From: Luminiphilus sp.
GTDB taxonomy: Bacteria > Pseudomonadota > Gammaproteobacteria > Pseudomonadales > Halieaceae
DNA length: 7,911 nucleotides
NCBI GenBank assembly: GCA_022425845.1
Contig: JAKMEU010000047.1
Location: forward strand, 1 to 7,911
Reading direction: 5' to 3'
Positions 1 to 6,153 of this stretch are shown piece after piece. A program made the translations under genes and the position numbers. The notes beneath the pieces were generated by a model, which did no database searches, was not told the origin of the DNA, and worked only from the letters and a program-made list of their open reading frames with translations. Position 1 is the first letter of the stretch, and each line of letters starts with the position of its first letter.

Positions 1-327
1 GTCCTCTACGGGGCTGTCAGCGTCGACACGTGGCATCTTGGCATTGGGCGCTTTAATCGTCAGCTGACCGCCAAACTTGTCTTTGTTGTAATCCACCATG
101 GCGTCTTCGAGGAAAGGCACGCTGCGCCCCTGGAAGAAGGCTCTGAAATGACCGAAATCCTCCTCAACGTCGTCGGCCTCTATGTCCCCCTCACGACAAT
201 AGGCAATGCAGGTTTCAGCCCGGGGCGTACCGGGTTGGTTGATAAACACGCGCACACCGAGCGCATCTTCCTGCTTGGACAGTAGTTCTCCGAGATACTC
301 TCGAGCTGATTCAGTAATAGTGATCAT
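1..327 (-). CDS. nfuA: Fe-S biogenesis protein NfuA, N-terminal part (runs off left edge)
   Basis: NfuA is a cytosolic Fe-S carrier that helps deliver 4Fe-4S clusters to target enzymes, especially under oxidative stress or iron limitation. The 109 visible codons start MITITESAREYL and have no stop before the window edge. They follow E. coli NfuA along their length. Landmarks are RVFINQPGTPRAE at about residues 26-38 (E. coli RVFVINPGTPNAE), PFLEDAMVDY at 71-80 and GGQLTIKAPNAKM at 86-98 (E. coli GSQLTLKAPNAKM). This is the degenerate A-type (IscA-like) scaffold domain. The C-terminal Nfu domain with its cluster-binding CxxC lies outside the window, so its integrity cannot be judged. The ATG is chosen because it matches the family N-terminus; upstream on the minus strand only a weak purine-rich GCGAGAGAG precedes it. 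The gene is divergent from metH across 171 bp. Recognition is from remembered family sequence. Confidence 0.96.
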   Translation of the reverse strand, partial: MITITESAREYLGELLSKQEDALGVRVFINQPGTPRAETCIAYCREGDIEADDVEEDFGHFRAFFQGRSVPFLEDAMVDYNKDKFGGQLTIKAPNAKMPRVDADSPVED

Positions 328-339
328 GGGCTCTCTCGC

Positions 340-390
340 CTGAGGTTGTAACCTTTTCAATCGTCCGGGTCGTTGAATACCCGACCTCAG
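340..390. promoter_or_regulatory. Nested inverted repeat in the nfuA-metH divergent spacer
   Basis: CTGAGGT at 340-346 is repeated exactly inverted as ACCTCAG at 384-390. Inside it CGGGT (366-370) pairs with ACCCG (379-383) around an 8-base loop, directly abutting the outer arm. A third dyad, AGGTT-gt-AACCT, sits at 343-354 and competes with the outer left arm. If nfuA is transcribed from beyond position 390, this would be a leader hairpin ending 12 bases before its start codon. Otherwise it could be an operator. No T-run follows on either strand, so it is not a typical terminator. The repeats are seen directly; any function is inference. Confidence 0.4.
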
Positions 391-457
391 CAGTAGGTTA
401 ACACATCAACGGCGTTCTTGATTTGAAACTCGGCGCTGTCATTCCATCAAAATTTTT

Positions 458-466
458 TGATATACT
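458..466 (+). promoter_or_regulatory. Probable extended -10 promoter of metH
   Basis: TGATATACT reads as an extended -10 element (TG-n-TATACT, with TATACT matching TATAAT at five of six bases). No good -35 lies 16-18 bases upstream; the best there are tgtcat/gtcatt. Missing -35 contacts are usual when the TG extension is present. It would start transcription near 473, giving a leader of only about 26 nt before the metH ATG at 499. That leaves no room for a cobalamin or SAM riboswitch in this transcript. Confidence 0.5.
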
Positions 467-498
467 GAAAATTCCACCATAATTTGTTTTTTATTCTT

Positions 499-3400
499 AT
501 GGAATATTCCAGATTCCCCGATTACACCTCCAAATCCGCCTCACTATTGCTCCAACTGCTGGACAGCCGTATCGCGGTGATCGACGGCGCCATGGGCACC
601 ATGATTCAGGACTACGGTCTGACAGAAAAGGATTACCGGGGTAATCGCTTTGCGGAACACACCGGGGACCTCAAGGGCAACAACGACCTCTTGAGCCTGA
701 CCCGACCCGACCTCATTCTGGAAATCCATCGCACCTACCTGGCTGCCGGCGCCGATATCATCGAAACCAACACATTTAATTCCAGTGTGGCGGCTCAGCT
801 TGACTACCAATTAGAGGGCACGGTGGTTGAGCTTAATCTGGCCGGAGCCCGGCTGGCCCGGCAGGCCGCTGACGAAGCGATGCAGCAAAACCCGGACCGG
901 CCCCGATTTGTGGCTGGCGTACTGGGCCCCACACCGAAGACAGCATCCATCTCACCCGACGTGAATGATCCTGCCGCACGAAATATCACCTTCGATGAAC
1001 TACACCGTGACTACCGTGATGCGGCCCAAGCCCTCATAGAGGGCGGAGTCGACATCCTCATGGTGGAAACCGTCTTCGATACGCTCAACGCCAAAGCGGC
1101 TCTCTTCGGCTGTCGGAGTGCAATGGATGCCTGTGGCATAGAGATACCCGTGATGGTCTCTGCCACCTTTCCCGACACCAGCGGGCGCTTGCTGTCAGGA
1201 CAGACAGGCGAGGCCTTCTGGCAGGCCATCGCCCATGCGAGGCCGCTCATGGTGGGCAGCAACTGTGGACGTCGCTTCAAAGAGATTCGCCCATTCCTCG
1301 AGGAACTGGCCAATACCTGCCACTGCTACTTCAGTGCGCACTTGAATGCAGGTCTACCCAATGCCTTTGGTGACTACGATGAAACACCAGAGGATATGGC
1401 CGACGATTTCTCACTTTTTGCCGAAAGCGGCTACCTCAACGCAGCGGGCGGCTGCTGCGGAACCACGCCTGCCCACATCAGGGCGATCGCCCAATCTGTC
1501 ACTGACAAAGCACCTCGCTCACTGCCTGCACCACAAAACGACACGTTTCTGAGCGGGCTTGAGAGCTTTAATTTTAAAGGCAAGAATTTTGTAAACGTGG
1601 GGGAGCGATGCAACGTAACCGGGTCGGCGCGTTTCAAACGACTTATTTTGGAAGGCGACCTTGAGGCGGCGTTGGAGGTAGCAAGAACACAGGTCGAGGA
1701 CGGCGCGCAAATCATCGACATCAACATGGATGAGGGAATGCTGGAGTCCGAAGAGGCCATGGTGCGCTTTTTAAATCTCATCGCCTCAGAACCCGACATC
1801 GCCCGCGTACCGATTATGGTGGACTCTTCTAAGTGGAATATCATTGAAGCCGGGCTGAAATGTATTCCTGGGAAATCCGTTGTCAACTCCATCAGTCTGA
1901 AGGCGGGCGAGGCAGAGTTTTTAGAACAAGCGGCGCTGTGCCAGCGCTACGGCGCTGCCGTTGTAATCATGGCCTTTGATGAGGCAGGTCAGGCTGACAC
2001 CCTTGAGCGACGCAAATCCATCTGTCAGCGCAGCTACCAATTATTGCGCGACAAGCTTGATTTCAATCCCTTCGACATTATGTTCGACCCCAATATCTTC
2101 GCCATTGGCACGGGGATCGAATCTCACAACAACCACGCCGTAGATTTTATTGAAACCACCCGCTGGATAAAGGCAACACTGCCCGGCGTCCGGGTTTCAG
2201 GCGGCGTCTCCAACGTTTCGTTCTCATTCCGGGGAAACAACCCGGTTCGGGAAGCCATTCACTCGGTTTTTCTCTATCACGCCATACGCGCCGGTCTCGA
2301 CCTGGGCATTGTCAATGCCGGGCAGTTGGCCGTTTACAGCGACCTGCCAAAGGAACTGAAGGAGGCGGTAGAGGATCTGGTGCTCAATCGCCGGGAAGAC
2401 GCCACAGAACGCCTGTTGGAACTTGCTGAAAACTATCGATCCGGCGGCGCCAAAAGCCGGACCGAAGATCTTGAATGGCGAAAGATGCCCGTGACCGAGC
2501 GCTTACAACACGCGCTGCTGAAAGGTATTACGCAATTCATTGAAACGGATTCGGAAGAAGCACGACAGCATTTCGAAAAGCCTATTCAGGTCATCGAAGG
2601 CCCGTTAATGGACGGCATGAACACCGTGGGTGACCTCTTCGGCGAAGGCAAGATGTTTCTCCCCCAGGTTGTTAAATCCGCACGTGTGATGAAGCAAGCG
2701 GTTGCCTATCTGCAGCCTTTCATCGAAGAAGGTAAAGACGAAAGCTCACGGAACAATGGCAAGATTTTGCTCGCCACGGTGAAGGGTGATGTCCACGATA
2801 TCGGTAAGAATATTGTGGGCATCGTGCTGCAGTGCAACAACTTTGAAATTATCGATCTCGGTGTGATGGTGCATTGTGAAGACATATTGAAAGTCGCTCG
2901 AGAGGAACAGGTCGATATTATTGGTCTCTCAGGGCTCATTACGCCGTCACTGGAAGAAATGACGCATGTCGCCTCGGAAATGCAGCGACAGGATTTTCAA
3001 ATACCATTGATGATCGGGGGCGCAACCACGTCCAAAGCGCATACCGCAGTCAAAATTGCGCCCGCCTACCAAAACGACGCTGTGGTCTATGTGCCGGACG
3101 CCTCTCGCAGCGTAAGCGTTGCCACCACCTTATTGGGGGAGAAAAAGCAGGCGTTTATGGCGGGTGTTGCTGATGAATATGAGATCGTAAGAAACCGTAT
3201 TGCCAAGCGAAAGAAGCGCAGCGAAAGGCTCGATTATGAAGAAGCCGCTCGCCGAGGGTTGGACTTTGACTGGCAGCAATACAGCCCCCCAAAACCGCAC
3301 TCTACCGGCGTCACCCCGCTGTTAAACTACCCCTTGGAGCAATTGCTGGACACAATTGACTGGACGCCCTTCTTCATCACCTGGGACCTGCACGGAAAAT

Positions 3401-4191
3401 TTCCCGCTATTCTCGACGATGAGGTCGTGGGGGAACAGGCTCGGCAGCTCTTCGCTGATGCCCGCAGCATGCTTGCACAGATCATCGAAGAGAATTGGTT
3501 ACAGGCCCACGCCGTCATCGGTTTCTGGCGCGCACAGCGCTCCGGCAGCGACGACATTCACTTGTTTGACGATGACGGACAGGCAATTGCGACATTCCAC
3601 CACATGCGCCAACAAATGCAAAAACGCGATGGCGAAAGCAATCTGTCCCTGGCTGATTTCATCGCCCCGCAGGACGGACCCGAGGATTGGATGGGCGCGT
3701 TTTGCGTCACCACGGGACATGGCGTCGATGAGCGCGCCAAAGCCTTTGAAGACAACCACGACGATTACAATGCCATCCTGCTGAAAGCCCTCGCGGACCG
3801 GCTGGCTGAAGCGTTGGCAGAACAACTGCACATGCAGGTTCGAACCCGCTATTGGGGCTATGCACCGAGCGAATGCTTGAGTCATGTCGAATTGATTAAA
3901 GAGCGCTATGTCGGCGTACGACCTGCGCCCGGATATCCCGCCTGCCCGGACCACACGGAAAAGGAAACGCTGTTTCGCCTGCTGGAAGTTGAAAAACACT
4001 GTGGCGTCGCACTGACCGACAGCTTCGCGATGTTCCCTACAGCAAGCGTCAGCGGGCTCTATTTCTCGCATCCTGAATCGCGGTATTTTTCAGTGGGCAA
4101 GATCGGTCAGGACCAGTTAACCGATCTCGCTAACCGAAAGAACATGCCCGTCGAGCAACTGGCGAGGTGGTTGGCGCCAAATCTTGATTGA
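499..4191 (+). CDS. metH: Cobalamin-dependent methionine synthase MetH (full length)
   Basis: This cytosolic enzyme transfers a methyl group from 5-methyltetrahydrofolate to homocysteine via methylcobalamin, making methionine and tetrahydrofolate. The 1230 residues compare with about 1227 in E. coli, and all modules are present. Homocysteine domain, about 20-345: zinc ligands Cys256, Cys319, Cys320 in GGCCGTTP. Pterin domain, from about 365: VNVGERCNVTGS, then IIDINMDEGML. Cobalamin cap, about 665-750: GEGKMFLPQVVKSARVMKQ. B12 domain, about 754-895: DVHDIGKN, with Asp764 and His766 as the lower-ligand relay and Ser817 in TPS. Reactivation (AdoMet) domain, about 920-1230: DWTPFF and RPAPGYPACPDHTEK. 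ATG 499 is preferred over an in-frame TTG at 484, which would add MFFIL; neither has a clear Shine-Dalgarno. The N-terminus is about 9 residues longer than in E. coli. Odd: GSNCGRRFKE around Cys256, where E. coli has GLNCALGPDE, and HLNAG where HPNAG is usual. Identity is certain; effects of the substitutions are unknown. Confidence 0.98.
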   Translation: MEYSRFPDYTSKSASLLLQLLDSRIAVIDGAMGTMIQDYGLTEKDYRGNRFAEHTGDLKGNNDLLSLTRPDLILEIHRTYLAAGADIIETNTFNSSVAAQLDYQLEGTVVELNLAGARLARQAADEAMQQNPDRPRFVAGVLGPTPKTASISPDVNDPAARNITFDELHRDYRDAAQALIEGGVDILMVETVFDTLNAKAALFGCRSAMDACGIEIPVMVSATFPDTSGRLLSGQTGEAFWQAIAHARPLMVGSNCGRRFKEIRPFLEELANTCHCYFSAHLNAGLPNAFGDYDETPEDMADDFSLFAESGYLNAAGGCCGTTPAHIRAIAQSVTDKAPRSLPAPQNDTFLSGLESFNFKGKNFVNVGERCNVTGSARFKRLILEGDLEAALEVARTQVEDGAQIIDINMDEGMLESEEAMVRFLNLIASEPDIARVPIMVDSSKWNIIEAGLKCIPGKSVVNSISLKAGEAEFLEQAALCQRYGAAVVIMAFDEAGQADTLERRKSICQRSYQLLRDKLDFNPFDIMFDPNIFAIGTGIESHNNHAVDFIETTRWIKATLPGVRVSGGVSNVSFSFRGNNPVREAIHSVFLYHAIRAGLDLGIVNAGQLAVYSDLPKELKEAVEDLVLNRREDATERLLELAENYRSGGAKSRTEDLEWRKMPVTERLQHALLKGITQFIETDSEEARQHFEKPIQVIEGPLMDGMNTVGDLFGEGKMFLPQVVKSARVMKQAVAYLQPFIEEGKDESSRNNGKILLATVKGDVHDIGKNIVGIVLQCNNFEIIDLGVMVHCEDILKVAREEQVDIIGLSGLITPSLEEMTHVASEMQRQDFQIPLMIGGATTSKAHTAVKIAPAYQNDAVVYVPDASRSVSVATTLLGEKKQAFMAGVADEYEIVRNRIAKRKKRSERLDYEEAARRGLDFDWQQYSPPKPHSTGVTPLLNYPLEQLLDTIDWTPFFITWDLHGKFPAILDDEVVGEQARQLFADARSMLAQIIEENWLQAHAVIGFWRAQRSGSDDIHLFDDDGQAIATFHHMRQQMQKRDGESNLSLADFIAPQDGPEDWMGAFCVTTGHGVDERAKAFEDNHDDYNAILLKALADRLAEALAEQLHMQVRTRYWGYAPSECLSHVELIKERYVGVRPAPGYPACPDHTEKETLFRLLEVEKHCGVALTDSFAMFPTASVSGLYFSHPESRYFSVGKIGQDQLTDLANRKNMPVEQLARWLAPNLD

Positions 4192-4229
4192 GGCCGAGAG
4201 GGCCAGTGGGGTTACAGACAAGGTCGATG

Positions 4230-4235
4230 TATAGT
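4230..4235 (+). promoter_or_regulatory. Possible -10 element (TATAGT) before the DUF2970 gene
   Basis: TATAGT matches the -10 consensus at five of six bases. It lies 33 bases before the chosen ATG of the small downstream gene, suitable for a leader of about 27 nt. No convincing -35 is seen at the usual distance (the hexamer is tggggt). The gene may instead, or also, be read through from metH, since I see no terminator in the 77 bp between them. Confidence 0.3.
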
Positions 4236-4268
4236 GTCGCCCCCTGCGCCGGCCGACCCCTTATCGAT

Positions 4269-4514
4269 ATGGACAAAACCTCTCAAACCAGCCAGTCCGA
4301 CGAAGCGAAAAACCAGGCCGGCAAGGCCCCAAACGCGGCACTCTCCGTTGCGCAGAGCGTGCTGGCTGCCGCCTTTGGCGTGCAAAGCGCCAAAAATCGT
4401 GAGAGGGACTTCAGCGAGCGGAGGCTGAGGGACTTTATTATTGCTGGGCTGCTCTTTGCCGGGCTGTTTGTGGCGTCACTGATCGTACTGGTGCAGTGGA
4501 TCATCACCCGGTAG
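4269..4514 (+). CDS. Small DUF2970 single-pass membrane protein
   Basis: This 81-residue protein fits the DUF2970 family, short proteobacterial membrane proteins of unknown function. It has a polar N-terminus rich in Ser, Gln and Lys (1-22). Next is the family core SVAQSVLAAAFGVQSAKNRERDF at about 26-48, followed by a basic stretch (ERRLRD). A single transmembrane helix from about Phe56 to Ile79, rich in Ile, Leu, Ala, Gly and Val, nearly reaches the C-terminus. ATG 4269 is preferred because it gives the usual family length. Earlier in-frame starts at 4188 or 4227 would add Arg/Pro/Cys-rich residues unlike the family. No Shine-Dalgarno is visible before 4269. It lies 77 bp after metH on the same strand and only 9 bp from the end of the convergent 36-codon gene. 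The positive residues before the helix suggest a cytoplasmic N-terminus. The family call is from memory; the function is unknown. Confidence 0.85.
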   Translation: MDKTSQTSQSDEAKNQAGKAPNAALSVAQSVLAAAFGVQSAKNRERDFSERRLRDFIIAGLLFAGLFVASLIVLVQWIITR

Positions 4515-4523
4515 GGCACTCAT

Positions 4524-4634
4524 TCAGGCAGGCATGCCTCCCAGCCATACAACCACCCAGGTCACTACAACGGACAAAATAATGACCGTGGCCAAGCCGT
4601 CTGCGGCACTATCAGATAAATTGCTTTTAGCCAT
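4524..4634 (-). CDS. 36-residue single-pass membrane microprotein, family not recognised
   Basis: This is a tiny gene encoding 36 residues. The N-terminus MAKSNLSDSAADG is polar. One hydrophobic helix follows at about residues 14-33, rich in Val and Ile with two Trp residues (VVVTWVVVWLGG), and the tail is short (MPA). The start is supported by a strong Shine-Dalgarno: AGGAGA on the minus strand at 4642-4647, with AGGAG ending 8 bases before the ATG. Longer in-frame starts upstream would add Cys/Arg-rich residues and are less likely. It converges on the DUF2970 gene with 9 bp between the stops, and is divergent from the antiporter. I do not recognise the family. It resembles in form the small membrane subunits that attach to larger membrane complexes, but nothing here names a partner. 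The coding call rests on the ribosome binding site and the coherent helix. Confidence 0.68.
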   Translation of the reverse strand: MAKSNLSDSAADGLATVIILSVVVTWVVVWLGGMPA

Positions 4635-4642
4635 GTCTCTCT

Positions 4643-4647
4643 CTCCT
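4643..4647 (-). promoter_or_regulatory. Ribosome binding site of the 36-residue membrane protein
   Basis: The minus strand reads AGGAG here, 8 bases before the ATG at 4634, within a purine run (AGGAGAGAGAGAC). It is among the best Shine-Dalgarno matches in the window and is the main reason to accept such a short gene and this start codon. Confidence 0.7.
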
Positions 4648-4762
4648 GAGGGTTGGCGGTGTATTTTGTCTGGAATCGGGCGCGCGTATTTTGAAAGAAT
4701 TGCGCCCGCAAAGCAAAACAGATTTGCCTTTTGGGCCACTCTGGAAACCTGAAGCTCCGGAG

Positions 4763-4791
4763 CCGACCTTCAGCCGGCAACTTGATAGACT
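4763..4791 (+). promoter_or_regulatory. Possible promoter of the cation/proton antiporter
   Basis: TAGACT at 4786-4791 is preceded by TG at 4783-4784, giving an extended -10 form (TGATAGACT) close to the one before metH (TGATATACT). A poor -35 candidate, CCGACC at 4763-4768, is 17 bases upstream. The implied leader to ATG 4831 is about 33 nt. The rest of the 196-bp spacer (4635-4830) holds no other gene I can support. It contains one short dyad, TTGCG-cc-CGCAA, at 4700-4711. Confidence 0.3.
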
Positions 4792-4830
4792 GACACGGCC
4801 AGCCAAAATCACCCATGAACGAGAGCATCC

Positions 4831-6003
4831 ATGGAAACTGAGGGCATCACATTCACATTCGCCGCTATCTTCTTGGGCGCAGCGGTCTTTGCCTCCATCG
4901 CCCTTTACACGCGGCAGCCCATCATTATTGCCTATATCGTGCTGGGGGCAGCCCTTGGGCCATTTGGTATCGGTCTCGTTGGCAATACCGATCTGGTGAG
5001 CGACGCCGGGCACGTGGGCATCATTTTCCTGCTCTTTTTACTGGGTCTCGACATGCAGCCTCGAGCGTTGCTCAACAGCATGAAAAGCTCATCATGGGTC
5101 GCCCTCGCAAGTTCTGTGGTGTACGCCGCCGTGGGCTATGGCCTCGCAAGTCTGTTCGGCTTTTCTGCATTGGACGCCCTGGTGGTGGGCACAGCGCTGA
5201 TGTTTTCGTCAACGATTATTGGCATCAAACTGCTGCCCACCACTGTGCTCCACCACAGGCATCTGGGAGAGGTGCTGGTCGCCCTGCTGTTGTTCCAGGA
5301 CCTGCTCGCCATCATTCTGCTGGTACTGCTTCAAGGAGGCGGCGATCTCCAGACCTCCCTCCTCTGGACGATGGGTCGCCCACTACTGATGCTCCCCCTC
5401 CTCGCCGCCGGATGCTGGGCCACCGTGCGGTTTGGGCTCATTCCACTGATCACCCGATTTGACCGCTATCACGAATATATTTTCCTGCTGTCGGTGGGCT
5501 GGTGCCTCGGCGTAGCCGAGGTGGCGGTCCTGCTGGGCCTGAGTGCTGAAGTCGGTGCTTTCATGGCAGGTGTGGCCGTGGCAACCAGCCCAATCGCCCA
5601 ATACATTGCAGTCAGCCTGAAGCCCCTCAGGGATTTTTTCCTGGTGATCTTCTTTTTCTCTGTGGGGGCCCAGTTTGATCTTGCCGCCCTCCCCCATATT
5701 GCCGCCGCTGCGGTAACCCTCGCCCTCGTACTGCTGCTCATCAAGCCGCTGGTCTACCAGATACTGCTGCGCGGTGTAAGCGAGTCGCCAAGACTGGCCT
5801 GGAATCTGGGCTTTCGGTTGGGGCAGTGCAGTGAATTCGCCCTGTTGATAGGCGTCGTGGCGCTTGAGGCGGGACACCTGAGCCCCGAGGCGAACACGCT
5901 GATACAGGCAACAACCATCCTGACGTTGCTGGTGTCGAGCTACATCGTGGTAACACGGTTCCCAACTCCCATCGCCATCAGCGACGCGCTGCGCAGAGAC
6001 TGA
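4831..6003 (+). CDS. CPA2-family cation/proton antiporter, membrane domain only
   Basis: This inner-membrane monovalent cation/proton antiporter belongs to the Kef/YbaL/NapA (CPA2) fold. Its 390 residues are almost all hydrophobic helices, about 11-13 segments. Family motifs appear in order: TRQPIIIAYIVLGAALGP near 27-44, IIFLLFLLGLDM near 65-76, SSTIIGIKLL near 130, LLFQDLLAI with Gln156-Asp157, GLSAEVGAFMAGVAVA near 240-255, then LGQCSEFALL in the C-terminal half. The Gln-Asp pair is typical of KefC-like potassium/proton exchangers, whereas NapA-like sodium exchangers carry Asp-Asp, so potassium is my favoured substrate (inference). Unlike KefB/KefC or YbaL (about 560-620 residues), it ends at LRRD with no RCK/TrkA-N domain and none follows, so NAD- or glutathione-type gating through that domain is absent. 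A weak ACGAGAG precedes the ATG by 5 bases. It is divergent from the 36-codon gene and convergent with the ammonium transporter gene. Confidence 0.9.
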   Translation: METEGITFTFAAIFLGAAVFASIALYTRQPIIIAYIVLGAALGPFGIGLVGNTDLVSDAGHVGIIFLLFLLGLDMQPRALLNSMKSSSWVALASSVVYAAVGYGLASLFGFSALDALVVGTALMFSSTIIGIKLLPTTVLHHRHLGEVLVALLLFQDLLAIILLVLLQGGGDLQTSLLWTMGRPLLMLPLLAAGCWATVRFGLIPLITRFDRYHEYIFLLSVGWCLGVAEVAVLLGLSAEVGAFMAGVAVATSPIAQYIAVSLKPLRDFFLVIFFFSVGAQFDLAALPHIAAAAVTLALVLLLIKPLVYQILLRGVSESPRLAWNLGFRLGQCSEFALLIGVVALEAGHLSPEANTLIQATTILTLLVSSYIVVTRFPTPIAISDALRRD

Positions 6004-6124
6004 GTGAAAGCTCCGGTCCCGTCCCGAACAGTGCTGTAGCGGGCTGCTAAAGAACGCACTCCGGGCGTCCTCGCTGCCCTGAAGTCAAGAGGACAATGCG
6101 GGACAACGGCTTGTGAGGAACGGC

Positions 6125-6143
6125 GGGCAGCTGCCAGCTGCCC
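6125..6143. terminator. GC-rich hairpin between convergent genes, possible bidirectional terminator
   Basis: GGGCAGCT (6125-6132) and AGCTGCCC (6136-6143) are perfect inverted copies around a 3-base loop. The hairpin sits 10 bases beyond the stop of the ammonium transporter gene (minus strand) and about 120 bases beyond the antiporter stop, as expected for a shared terminator. Neither strand has a T-run after the stem, so it is not a textbook intrinsic terminator. It may act as a transcript-end stabiliser or with Rho. The rest of the 150-bp spacer (6004-6153) shows no gene or other clear signal. Confidence 0.4.
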
Positions 6144-6153
6144 TGCCCATTAC

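Noticed and set aside
484..498. TTG at 484 as the metH start
   Set aside because: The ATG at 499 is a better start codon and the TTG would add only MFFIL to an N-terminus already longer than E. coli MetH; neither has a Shine-Dalgarno, so some doubt remains.
3499..4071. 190-codon open frame on the minus strand within metH
   Set aside because: It lies entirely under the conserved MetH reactivation domain; a shadow of high-GC coding sequence with no family resemblance.
4193..4206. GGCC-gagag-GGCC as a metH terminator
   Set aside because: The stem is only 4 bp and has no T-run; too weak to support.
4530..4539. AGGCATGCCT palindrome as a terminator between the two small genes
   Set aside because: It has no loop and no T-run, and it is inside the coding end of the minus-strand gene (Gly-Met-Pro-Ala).
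4691..4999. Plus-strand open frame overlapping the start of the antiporter gene
   Set aside because: Its residues are low-complexity and unrelated to any family I know, and it overlaps the clear antiporter frame.
6021..6104. GTCCCG (6021-6026) and CGGGAC (6099-6104) as a stem
   Set aside because: Six-base arms 72 bases apart are easily expected by chance in GC-rich DNA.
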